Assembly: GCA_001643675.2 (NCBI GenBank)
Contig: LSRY02000021.1
Location: 930,001-994,000, forward strand
From: Monocercomonoides exilis
Lineage: Eukaryota > Preaxostyla > Oxymonadida > Polymastigidae
Direction: 5' to 3'
Length of the DNA: 64,000 nt
The position numbers and the translations under genes are program-made. The notes under the pieces were generated by a model. That model did not search any database. It was not told the origin of the DNA and worked only from the letters and a program-made list of their open reading frames with translations. Shown one piece after another: positions 35,674-46,600 of the stretch. Position 1 is the stretch's first letter; every line of letters begins with the position of its first letter.

Positions 35674-37579
35674 CTAGAGTTTTGTTCTGCAGTTGAATTT
35701 TGAGTAGTATGTTTCTCTTATGCGTTTCTCTTTCGAATTAAATGAAGGAGAAATTTCTCTGTGAGGATGATCGAAACATTTTATATCGTTGCAAGAAGTT
35801 GATTTCACTTCTTTTTCATCGTCTTTGAGTATTTCAATCATTCTCTTTGCTTTTTTTCTCGATAACTTTTTTTCCTTTGCTGGTTCTTTATTCAACATTT
35901 CATTAAGTTCTTGCCTACTATGTTTGTTCTTTCGTTTCATTTCAGAAGAAGATGAAGTTGGTTTTCTAATTTTCGTCAGCTGTTTTTGAAGAAAATGTAA
36001 ATGCTCTTTTGTTGATTCAATTTGTTTCATTAGCTCTGAATCATCCATCTCTTTTGCTTCTTCTAATGATTTTTCTTCAGTGGAGTTTTCGTCTGTGGAA
36101 AATTTTATTGTTGAATTTATACTGTGATCATCGATAAATGTTGAGCGTTCTTTTGTTATTTCAGAATCGTGGAGAGATGAATGTTTTGAAGATTGTAAAG
36201 AAGATAATTGTTTATCGCTATGAGGAGAATAATTCCCAAACAACTCTTCTCTCCAATCTTGCGAGGATTCAGAAGTGTCAGAATTGAATTTATGATTTTG
36301 GATGGGGGACCCAGATATGCGATCCAAGACTGGAGCAGCTGCAACAGGCCAGACGCCTGTTTTTATGAACGCTGCTTTTATAGTCGAAGGCATTACCGCA
36401 GCAGCAACTGCTTCAGGGAGTGTGTCGGCAAGGGAAGATCTGTATGAATGAATCGAAAACGGAACAGGAACGTGAAATTTATTGTAAAGAGTTGTTTTCA
36501 AACGAGAAAAGATGCACGAGTCGCACGGTTGTAATAAATGGGTCATATTTGGTGGAAAACACTTCAAAATGATATTGTGTTTCTCTGCAAAATCTGCAAC
36601 AGAATTGTCTGAATGAGTTCCATGATTATCCATTAATAACAGGGCTTTATGTGTCGATGTTGGTTTCACTTTAGAGACAATCGCAGGTATCCAAAAATTG
36701 ATCATGATGTTTTTAAATATTTCTTTTGTTATCCAACCGGATGAAGAAGGAAGAACTTTGATGTCGAACGCCGAAAGTGATGAAAATTCTTGTGGCAAAC
36801 TTTTCATGGGCCAAAGAAGAAATCGTTGAAGTGAAGAACCATCTGCACAGACACACAGACACAAAGTTGAATTAGGAACTTTTGGAGGAGCTGTTGAAGC
36901 AGGCGGAATTTGATTTTTTAAACAAACAACCAGTTTGCTTGTGCTTTCACTTAAATTCAATGAAGATTCATCAAAATTAAATATACTCGATGAATCAATG
37001 TTATTCCTGCTAATAACTTCAGACAATTCTCCAAACCATTGTCTCACATTCTCTGGCGATTGTGCTGCTATTTTTAATAACTCAATAGGTCTCGATACTG
37101 CTGCATGAATAATTTCACTTCTTTTTAAAAGTTTGTATGCGTTCTTTTCGTTGAGTTTTTTTGGTTCTTTATTTTCACCACACTCTTTTTCAAGAAAATC
37201 CGCACACTAAGAAAAATATTTCTGAAAAGAAAAAAAAATAAAAAATAAATCAAACCATGTTCTGGACATCGTGCACTTTAATTGTTTCTTTTTCTGATAA
37301 TTTGACAAGGACTTGATTTTCAATAATTTCGAGCTGGCGCGCGTTAATTGTTAGAGGATGCCCATCCACTCCAACATCTCTTCCTTCCTTCTCCGCTTTA
37401 ACACCTCTGAACCAAGCACCTTTGGAAATAATATTTTCGCCAACAACAGTTTGCCATTTCAGTGAATGATCACGGCGTATAGCAAATATCTTTTTGGTTG
37501 TTGAATGAATGGAACGATATTTGCTGGATGCGAGTTCGCGATGAAGTTGAAGAGGAGAAAGATATGTTGAGTTACTCAT
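35674..37579 (-). CDS. Pogo/Tigger-like DDE transposase, two exons
   Basis: Exons 37579-37256 and 37206-35674 are separated by a 49-nt intron (donor GTTTGA). The downstream acceptor CTTAG keeps the frame; the nearer TTTTCAG would run into a TAG at once. The product is 618 residues with a TAG stop. The N-terminal part (exon 1 and the start of exon 2) is the likely DNA-binding region. The catalytic domain of the DDE_1/CENP-B-like superfamily shows FNFDESS (first Asp), LLLMDNHGTH (second Asp) and THLLQPCDSCIF (third Asp), with 35 residues between the second and third, so DD35D. The C-terminus is Ser/Lys-rich with a predicted coiled coil (MKQIESTKEHLHFLQKQL). It cuts and pastes its own element at TA sites in the nucleus. 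All three acidic residues are present, so the enzyme may be active. Confidence 0.9.
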
Positions 37580-37941
37580 GACATATGGGGTATGATCAAA
37601 TGAACAATCATTGAAACTTTTGATTAGTGATGTATTTGTAAATTTTTATATGTTAATAATATGTTTTAATTTGCAATAAAACAAATATAAATATTTGGAT
37701 TTATTTCTTTTTGTTGTGAACACAAAAAATTAAAGATTCATTGATAACAAAAACGTCAGCCAAAAAAATGAATTGAGTTCTTGTTGTTTCTTTTAATTGA
37801 TTAATGATTATTTTAGATGCAACTGCCTTGGAAATATCTTCAAAAAATTTAATATGGAGATAAATTTACAGAAATGAACAAGATCAATGTTTATGCAAGG
37901 ATCGGGTTTCGCACCAAGGATCGGCTTTGGCACTGACTGTA

Positions 37942-37993
37942 ATGCAGTTAGAACGTAGCCTCCACATTCGATGGATTGAAACTGTAGGAATAA
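37942..37993 (-). pseudogene. Beta-helix receptor pseudogene, 5' part beyond the transposon
   Basis: Minus-strand codons reading FQSIECGGYVLTA stop at the transposon's TA site and continue in the same frame after the element as HGSSIDLTNVSMG. The segment is preceded by TTCCTACAG, a plausible splice acceptor, so an intron and further 5' exons may have existed; I find none further upstream. Confidence 0.7.
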
Positions 37994-38593
37994 CATTTTT
38001 CATGTTTTAGACAGGAAACCTATCATGCAAAAAAGAATGCCTGTGTAAGTTGCTCGGGTAAATAGCAAGAGAATAGCTTTTGAGTTTTGTTCATTATTTT
38101 ACGAAATTATGAAAACAATTAAGTTTGTTTTTGAATCCGTTTTTTAATAAAAATCGTTCACATTTTTTTTTTGATTTTTCCGGTCTTTTAATGTTATCAA
38201 ACAAATCTTTGAATAAATACCAGTTTTTAATGTATATGTTGGTGCGATCCATTTTATTTATTTGCTCAATATAAAAAAATATAATTTTTAAAATAATTCA
38301 CGAAATTCTTATTTTCGTCAATTTTTAACGAATGTTAAAACATGTGGATTGCATTCATAGAAGTAAAATAATCAAGGAATATGTTGAAGATGTGTTTTGA
38401 ATCATGAATTGGTGAAAAAGGATTTTGACAGTTTTATTAACTTTTTGATCCTTTTGATCTTTGAAAGAATTTAACGAAAACAACATAAAACATTTCCAAA
38501 ACTGCATTGTTACTGTGTAAATAATATTTGTTTGTTTTTCAATCAATTTTATAAACATAAAAAAAAATGTTTTTTATCAAAATTTTCGTTACT

Positions 38594-38697
38594 CAAATAA
38601 ACTCAGTCTATCACAAATGAACTCAGTTTATTTAAATAAACTCAATCTATTCGAATAAACATGAGTTCATTTGAATAAACCTAGTTTATTTGAATAA
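38594..38697 (+). repeat. About five 20-nt degenerate tandem repeats
   Basis: Units follow the pattern AAATAAACTCAGTTTATTTG with 19-21 nt spacing and a few substitutions each. They are in intergenic DNA; similar TTATTTGAAT blocks occur at about 32080-32110. Confidence 0.65.
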
Positions 38698-40179
38698 AAA
38701 AAATCTATTCAAAATTAATCAATTGGTGTTTAATTCTTCACAAGCATGATAATTTTCAAAGATTTAAAAAACGGCCAATATATTTAAGTTTAACCCGATT
38801 ATTTCAAAATAACTGCGTTAATTCAAAATTCGTGGCTAAACTTGAAATAACACAAACTATTTGAAATGACCAGTTTATTTCACATTTTATCAAATGATGT
38901 CTGTTTAAAAATATGAAAATCAAGTTAATTTTAAAATCTCAAAAGGTTTAATAAAGACATGAGTGAAAACACTTTTTTGTGCTTCATTCAAAAAGAGCTT
39001 GAAAATCCGTATTCACACCCATATATTTTAACTATGATGCGAGAAATCCAATATTATTGTTTTATCTCATGGCTTGGAAAAATCTGCCAAGTCTGTCAAA
39101 AAATCGAAAAAAAAATCACATCAGGTGTCAGAAAGTCACCAAGTGTTAATTTCGATATTAAACAAAACCTTATCATTTTTTAAATATCTTTTGGAGTATT
39201 TTTTGAAGTTAGAGAAGGAATCTTTTGTTTGCCTCAAATATAATATGAATCAATCATGAACTGTTATTCCATTAATTTTTTATCAAGAATTCAGAAAAGA
39301 CTAATTTGGTGCGTTTGAAGAGTTGATGTTCATCATTCATTCAGAAGTTCCTCGTAAAGAGCAATTAGGGTGATATTTTTATTGGTAGCATGGAATACGA
39401 GAAGCCGCGATATCTTCAAACAGGGAAAATGCTTTAAATATTCAGTTTTTAAAAAATCTCAGGATTTTCCTCCCCCAAAACATAAAAATAAAAATGGTAA
39501 TTATTCACTTTCCAGAGTTTGTTTTTTCCTTTTGCTTTGTGATTTCTTTTCATTTAATTTCATTTCTTTTTTTGAACAATTGTCGTATGGAAACCCCCCG
39601 CTATCTGAAAAACAAGACATGAAAATAGGCACATAATTGTGGCTGAAAATGGGCAAACGAAAGCATTCTTGGTGTGAAAAGACAAAAAGAAAATATGCTG
39701 ACGATATTCTTTTTCACTCGACATATGTGCATCTTCTGGACAGATTATCACTTTTGCAATTGTGATTAGCAGGCATTTGTTTCCTTGCAACATCTTTATC
39801 GACTAATCAAAATCGATTGTCCTCGCATTTGGCATGCACAAAATAAGGAAAGCGTGTGCACTCTCCAAAGCGCCTGTTTCCAGAGTTAGCACAAACAAGA
39901 GCAGATAGGCATTGTCTGGCTTTCTGATTTCATTGGTGTCTGGAGAGGCGAAGGATTCGGTGATGAGGAAGGAGGTGAGGCGAAAGAATGCTTCTGTGAT
40001 GAGAACGCTGCCATTAAGTGAGATGCGCTTGTTGGAGTCGGAAGGATATTGCTCTTTGAATCAGGGTTTTGGAACAGATTCCATTTCTTCGGGTCTTTGA
40101 AGGCACGTGCACATTACAGTTATTTATTATTTTCACAACAGCCTTGAAATGGATCGAAGCTTCTGTCAAAGAACTGGCG

Positions 40180-40277
40180 AAAAGAAAAGAAAAGAAAAGA
40201 AAAGAGTGAAAGAGAAAGAATTCTGCGTATTTGTTGATTGCCATGAATAAAAAAATAAAATAAAATAAAATAAAATA
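40180..40277. repeat. Two pentanucleotide microsatellites
   Basis: An (AAAAG)n run at 40180-40205 and an (AAAAT)n run at 40251-40277, both downstream of the 40.6 kb receptor gene. Confidence 0.85.
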
Positions 40278-40616
40278 ATAAATATTTTTGCAGCATCTGC
40301 TCAGCTGCACCTGATCAAAAACGAAAGTCTGGCCAGCAAAACAAGATTACAAAAAAATACGAAAAGGCACGGTGATTGTGAGATCACACATTGCTTGGAT
40401 GGAGGTGCGCAGAAGCGAAGTGGCAATGCTGCTGGCTTGGAAACGCAATACAAACACCAAAAACTCGCATCACTGAGAATGCTGCAAAAACAACTGTCAT
40501 TGATATTTCTTTCTTCTTTTCCTTCCCCCCTTTTTTCTTCATTGCGCGATGCAAGCCAGATGGTGGGTGGTGCACAGGCACACAGACACACAGGCTCAAA
40601 TGCTGGAGGGAGCCAG

Positions 40617-43600
40617 TCAAAACGAGGTGAGCGTCTCTGAGACAGCGGAAGCAGGCAAAGCGGAGGGAGGGGGGATGCCTGCGGCATCGACGAGGTCGAT
40701 TGCGTCAGAGGCTGTGAGCATGGCAGAGGCAGGCGGAAACAGCGCGATGAACACTTTCTTGAACTCCTGGAGCGTGGGCCTGCTGTGGGGCTGCTGCGAC
40801 ATTGCAGCGCATGCTGTCTGGCCGAGCGAAATGCCCTCGCAGCTGCACAGTGTTGGCCTCTCCCCGTTCGCAATCTTCTGCCCGGCAGCTTCTGCTTCGT
40901 ATTCCCCAAACGGGATCTGCAGCGTCAGGCACTCCCACGCCATCATCCCGATCGAAAACACCACCGTCTTCTTTGTCGCGTGCCTCTTTGTGCCGCTCAG
41001 CAGCTCTGGTGCCTTCCATCGCATGCAATCCTTCCTGTTGTCTTCATCGTCCTCAAACGCCGATGAGGGCGGAGGCGATCCTCTGCCGTTCCCATTCGCA
41101 CAAGAGCAATCAGAGGAAGAGGTGGCAATAGTTGTGGTTGACGAGATGGACGAAGAGTCAGAATCATCTGAAGAACAGTCTGAGTGTAGGGCAATGCAGA
41201 TGACCATATGCTCTGAGAACAGCACAACGTGCGGACTCAGATTGGCCAACGATTGGAGCGGGTTGTTCATTTCGTCGAAGGAGTGGAGCGCAAGATTTGC
41301 CACCCAGAACAGGATTTGTGCAGCTGTCTGCTCCCTCTCCTGCAGAGTGCCAATTGCCATCTCCTTTGTCTTGTTCCTCCCATGAAGCAGCATGAACAGT
41401 GAATCCCTCAAATCCACAATCAGCTTCTCATGAGGCGATGAACAGGCCATCGCATCCACTAGATTAGACATGGATGAGGTGGTTGGACACAGATCCTCCC
41501 CTCGAACAAATGTGGATTCTGTGTCTGAAGTGTCGGTGGTTGAGGTGGAAGAAATTGACGGAGATGGTGATCCCTTTCTCACTTCTTCTTCTTCCTCTTT
41601 CTCATCAACCTTTTCCAACATCCATTGAGGAATCTTGTCTGAATCTTTCCCCAGAATATATTCAGTAGATCCACTCTCACTCAACAAATGTTCTGATGAT
41701 TCTGAATGCTCCATATTCGTCTTATAAATTCTCTTCTTGATCCGCTCTTCATTCTTCTTCTCTGCCTCCCTCTCTGCCCTCCTCCACTGATCTTCAGGAG
41801 ACATTTCCATCGTAACCATTTCAAACGCTTTCGGATCTTTTCTGATGTTATCATTCACAATCTCTCTCAGATCTTTGTTTTCATTCTTTGCCTTTCTCCA
41901 TCGAATAGTTGAAATCACCGCAATTATTAGAATTATAAAAAGAACAAAGGCCATAATAATCACAATAATAGGCCAAAATGATTTTTCTTTCATTCCTCCT
42001 TCAACAATTTTTTCTTCTCCACTAGTTTGTGTTTCACTTCTGTTTTTCAAAACAAAAGTTTCTGTTATCGATGGATTAGAAACATGCCCAAACAATATGC
42101 ACACAGCCACTTCTGCTTCTGTTGGAGCAGAGCTTACCAAAGACGAACCTATCTTGCCCTGGACTTCTTCCTCAGAAACAAACTCATCTTCCGCAAAAGC
42201 GTGAGTCTCGATTGAGCTGACATTGTTTATTTTTGACACAATCTGGAATCCCAGATTGCATGGCAGAAGAAGCGTCCCTCTGAAAGTCAGTTCAACAGTA
42301 TCTTCTTTTTGAGTTGTTTCAACTGACTTCAGCGTTGGAATGAAGAACTCGGATGATCTTTCAGCAGCCATCCCCAACAGCTTGCATCCTTCATTCAAAA
42401 TCCAAAGTGAAGTATTTCTTTCCCATCCATCTCCTCCTTTCAAATCAACAACATTGAGTGTTCCGCTGCCTGTGCAGAATACATTTCTTCTTGCAGACTT
42501 GTATCTTTCGATTCTTTTGCTGTTATTCTCAAACAAGCAGCTTTCGATAACAGCACTTCCACCACTGATCGACAGCCCGCCTTTTGAAGAGTTTGTGATC
42601 GATGTGTCCTTCATCTCCAGCAACCCTTCACACACATCAATAAGCGATCCAGTCCACTTGCACACATCCTCATCTGCTCCATTCTTTTCGCTCTGATGCC
42701 CATCCTCACATCCAATCAGTTCGCATGACTGCAGAGACAGAGATGCCCCAAATGATATTTCCACCAAGCTCCCTTTCTCTGAAGGTGTGAAGCATCTTTC
42801 AAACGAACAGTTCAACAATTGGCTTCTTGTTTTTTCACACCCCGACTCAACCACATGGGAATTGCTGCTGCTGCTGTTGCTGCTGGTGATGTTTGAGAAC
42901 GATGATATGCCCATCTGCAGAACAACCCTTTCTCCAGCATCTTTCTCATTCACATGCTGATTCTTCCCCTTTGTCAGAGAAATGAAGTTTTCCCCACGCT
43001 GCAGAATGTCAGATGCAGCCAGCTGCATGATGTTCACTGATGCACTCAACTCAACAATCATTGCAGTTGCAGTTGTTTTTATTGTGGATATCTCGATCTG
43101 GTTCAGAGTGGCAGCTGACCCACTCTTGAAGAGGAGCAATGGTTGAGTTGTGCGCATCGCACACATCGAGCTCTTCTCCATCTCAAACACTCCTCCTTCA
43201 ACCACAATAACACTCGAATTGAGAGTGGACTCAACAGACGATGACTGCAGAGTGCAGCCTGAAAATGCCAACGATCCATTCAATTGCTTCATAATCGCTG
43301 TGTGCTCTGCTGAGAAATGCTCGTCAAACGAAAACAAGCAGTCTTCGACCAAACACTCGTTTTCAAACAACATGATCCACGATCCCTCAGACTCCTCTTC
43401 GATCGATGAATTGAAATGAATTGCTGATTGCTGTTTGCTGATCGACTTCAGCGTGAGATCGCTGATGACTGTCGGCTCAGCCACCACAGTCGATGAGTCA
43501 ACACATATCGCATTGAACAGCCCAGCCTGCACATGCCTCACTCCGTGTGACACGCTTCGGCAAGGATTGTCCTGCTTCCCGCACTGGTTGCTGTCTTCAG

Positions 43601-46600
43601 ACTCCATCGACACAAACACCTGCGGCGTGTACAGAAATGTGATCAGCGGGATGAGATCGATGTCTGAATGTGCTGAGTCGCTCCCACAGATCGATGTGTT
43701 CATGCGCAGCGAAGGCTGCGAAAAGTCAAGAGCGAAAAGTGTTTCGTTGATCTGCTCATCGATCGAATGGCAGTTGATAAACACATCCTTCCCCATGAAT
43801 GCACTGTTCATCATGAATTGAACACCCGCAATGTGAAGAAGAAGCGGTTTGGAAGGGGTTTGAAAGGGAGCATCTGGATCGCAAAAGTCCAGCATCATCC
43901 CGCCTCCTCTCCCTGTGCTCTCAGAACAAGCACACAACACAAATGTGCAGTTTTTCACTCCCAGGCTCGACTCCTCATTCTTCATGCGCATCATCAGCCC
44001 GCCTCCTCTGTTGCTTTGCCGGCTGAGGCAGTTCCAGAATGTGCAGTTCTCCATTCCACACTTCAATCCAACAAACTCATCCACACCCAAAAACACTGAT
44101 CCTTCCTCAGTTCTCGACACATTCTCGACTGTGACAGACGACATGTTCATTGATGGGCAATCCACTGGCAAATCGGGTGAATCTCCAATAACAAATTGAT
44201 TTGAGTGGAGTTCAGAGGAGAAAACTGATATGAAACTGTCAGAAGAAACAGACGAATTGATGAACGATGTGTTGTGCATGTGCGCTGAATGGAAATTGGC
44301 TGACAGTCGCAGAAAAGGATTTGCCAGAGACAAAGTCACAAGTGCACAGTGCTCCAGGGAGACATCCCCTTCCACAATGTCAAGCACACACAAGGAAGAA
44401 GAAGAAGGAGACAAGGTGTCAGATGGAATGAACCTGCAAAGAGAGAAAGACACAAAATATACAGAGCGGATGAATGATTTGTGGAACTCACATCTGCTCG
44501 GAAGATCGATTATTATGATTGAAAAGGAAGCATTCACTGAGTTGGAGATCAGCGAGCCATCATCCGAGGAATCTCCATCACCAGAAACGAACAAGTGCAC
44601 AGCCTCACCACCTCCTTCAACTGAAATCAAAGGCCTGTTTTCATCAGACGGTTTGGAAGGCAGCAAGGATACTGAATGTTTGAGTGAAGTCGATTCTTCC
44701 ACTTTGATGATCGATTTCTCCAAAGCAACTGGAGAGAATCGCATTTTGATCATGTGGTCAACCGAGGAGCATGGTGCTTCGGAATATCCGCATCCACTGA
44801 AATCAAATCCTTTCTCTTTCGAAACAAACCCTTTCCCACTCCAATTGTCCCACAAATACACAACAAGCGGAATCACATATTCTTCTCCTGTTGTCTTCCT
44901 TTCCCATCCACACAACTCATCCAATAAATCCAACTCCTCTGAACTCATCTCCCATTTGAAATGATCCTTGTTCACAACTTTTCTCAAATCCCATCCTGAA
45001 ACAAACAGATTCTTCCCTTTCCAGGCATTGCATCCCTCAAATGTCATACCTTCCATCACAAATTTCTCTATTTCCTCTGGCAATGCAACAAACATTCCTC
45101 CTCCCATTCCCTTTCCTCCATCCACAACATCCTCTGATGGAACTTCACATTCAGACAAATTCACATTTTTCATTTCCAAACTCCCTCCACTTCCAATTAA
45201 TACCATCATCCCTCCTCCTCTCAGTCCTTCTTCGTTTTTGCACTTTGATGATATGTTCGTGTTTTTGATCGATATGGTTCCTCCACCACTCATCTCCACT
45301 TTCACGCATCCTCCACTTCCTCCCTCGTTTGCCATCTCTGTCAATGTGCATCCCTCAACTGCCGCTCGTGATGCTCCATTCACGTTGATTGGCGAAAGTG
45401 CTGTGAAAGTGACATCCTCAGAAACAACCAATCCTGTGAGCTCCAATTCACCTCCACTCACATGAATCAATGAAAATGCCACAGAGCTTGCAAGAGAATC
45501 AGCTGAAAATGCAATCGAAATATTGCTCAAAGAGAGAAAGATTGATGACTGAATAATCGAAGATATTGAGGAAGGAAGAACACGAGGAAGAACAAAAGAT
45601 AAGAAAGACAGAGAAAAGCTTCCAGAACACTGAATAACATTGTGGCAGTCAGTGGAGATATTGTCAGTCAAGAAAACATTCACAAAGGGATATTGGCTCG
45701 AAGAAGATGATGCAGATGAAGAAGAAATTGATATTTGAGATGTTTGAAACAACGGCACAACAAACGGATTCTTGATCGATGCTGATGATATCACTTCCAT
45801 CGCATTCACAAGCTCATTCACTCGCTCACGAACACAGAAGTCGATTGTTGAACAGCAGAAAACGGAATATCCACAATGCGAATGATCTGCACCACTCCTT
45901 TCGTCAACTGATATGGGAGATTCAAAATCACATAAATACACACACAGTGGAATAATTGGCAATGATGTCCCATCCTCGCATCCACACAACTTCTCTTCAT
46001 TATTCATGCAGTTTCCGTCTTTGAAGAATCCAAAGGATGTTTGATCAATTATCTCTTCCAACAAAAGCCCACTTCCACATTGAACAAACACATCACTTCC
46101 ATGAAAAGCTCTGTTTGGGTTTTCTTCAGAAAATATCACAGACTCATAAATAGTGAAATCCGATTCAGTCGAATCAACATTTATGAACAACCCTCCTCCT
46201 CTCCCCTTTTCCTCAAGACTTCCTGCACAACATCCCTCAAACGTTGTTGTTCCATTCACAATCAATTCTCCTTTCCATTCTCCTCCCATCGCCAGACCAC
46301 CACCATCTTTTCCTGCTGACACATTCTCAAAATGGCAGTTTTCAACAACAACACTCCCCGAGGATGCATCACATCTCTCAGTAATTCCTCCACTTCCTGA
46401 CAGCCTTTGAATCGATGTGAAGTTTGTGTTCACCACATACAACACTGATCCAGACCGATTCACATTGAATGAAATCAAACTGTCAGACAAGAAATTCATG
46501 CCAGCAATTCCAACTCCTGACAATTCCACATTTCCTCCAAATATCTGCATGAAAGACATCTCAAGATGCAATTCACTGTCAACTGACGATATTTCGCATT

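Larger units (their letters stand above)
35362..37939 (-). mobile_element. Complete pogo/Tigger-type DNA transposon, 2578 bp
   Basis: Terminal inverted repeats at 35362-35401 and 37900-37939 match at 38 of 40 positions. The end reads CAGTCAGTGCCAAAGCCGAT inward. Each end is flanked by TA (35360-35361 and 37940-37941), the target duplication of Tc1/mariner-pogo elements. Inside is one intact two-exon transposase gene on the minus strand. A perfect (GA)n tract lies 3 bp inside the left repeat (35405-35438). The element sits inside a beta-helix receptor gene whose reading frame resumes exactly across the TA site. The structure suggests a fairly recent, possibly mobile copy. Confidence 0.92.
37994..40616. 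other. AT-rich intergenic region
   Basis: About 2.6 kb with no supported gene. It includes a 20-nt tandem repeat (38594-38697) and two microsatellites close to the end of the large receptor gene. A GC-richer stretch from about 39800 to 40616 leads into that gene's 3' end and has no recognised gene. Confidence 0.5.

Noticed and set aside
37808-37996. 62-codon minus-strand frame
   Set aside because: It is made of the right terminal repeat of the transposon plus the flanking receptor codons, not an independent gene.
40549-41385. 278-codon plus-strand frame
   Set aside because: Shadow of the receptor's pseudokinase region on the opposite strand; its codons mirror conserved minus-strand motifs.
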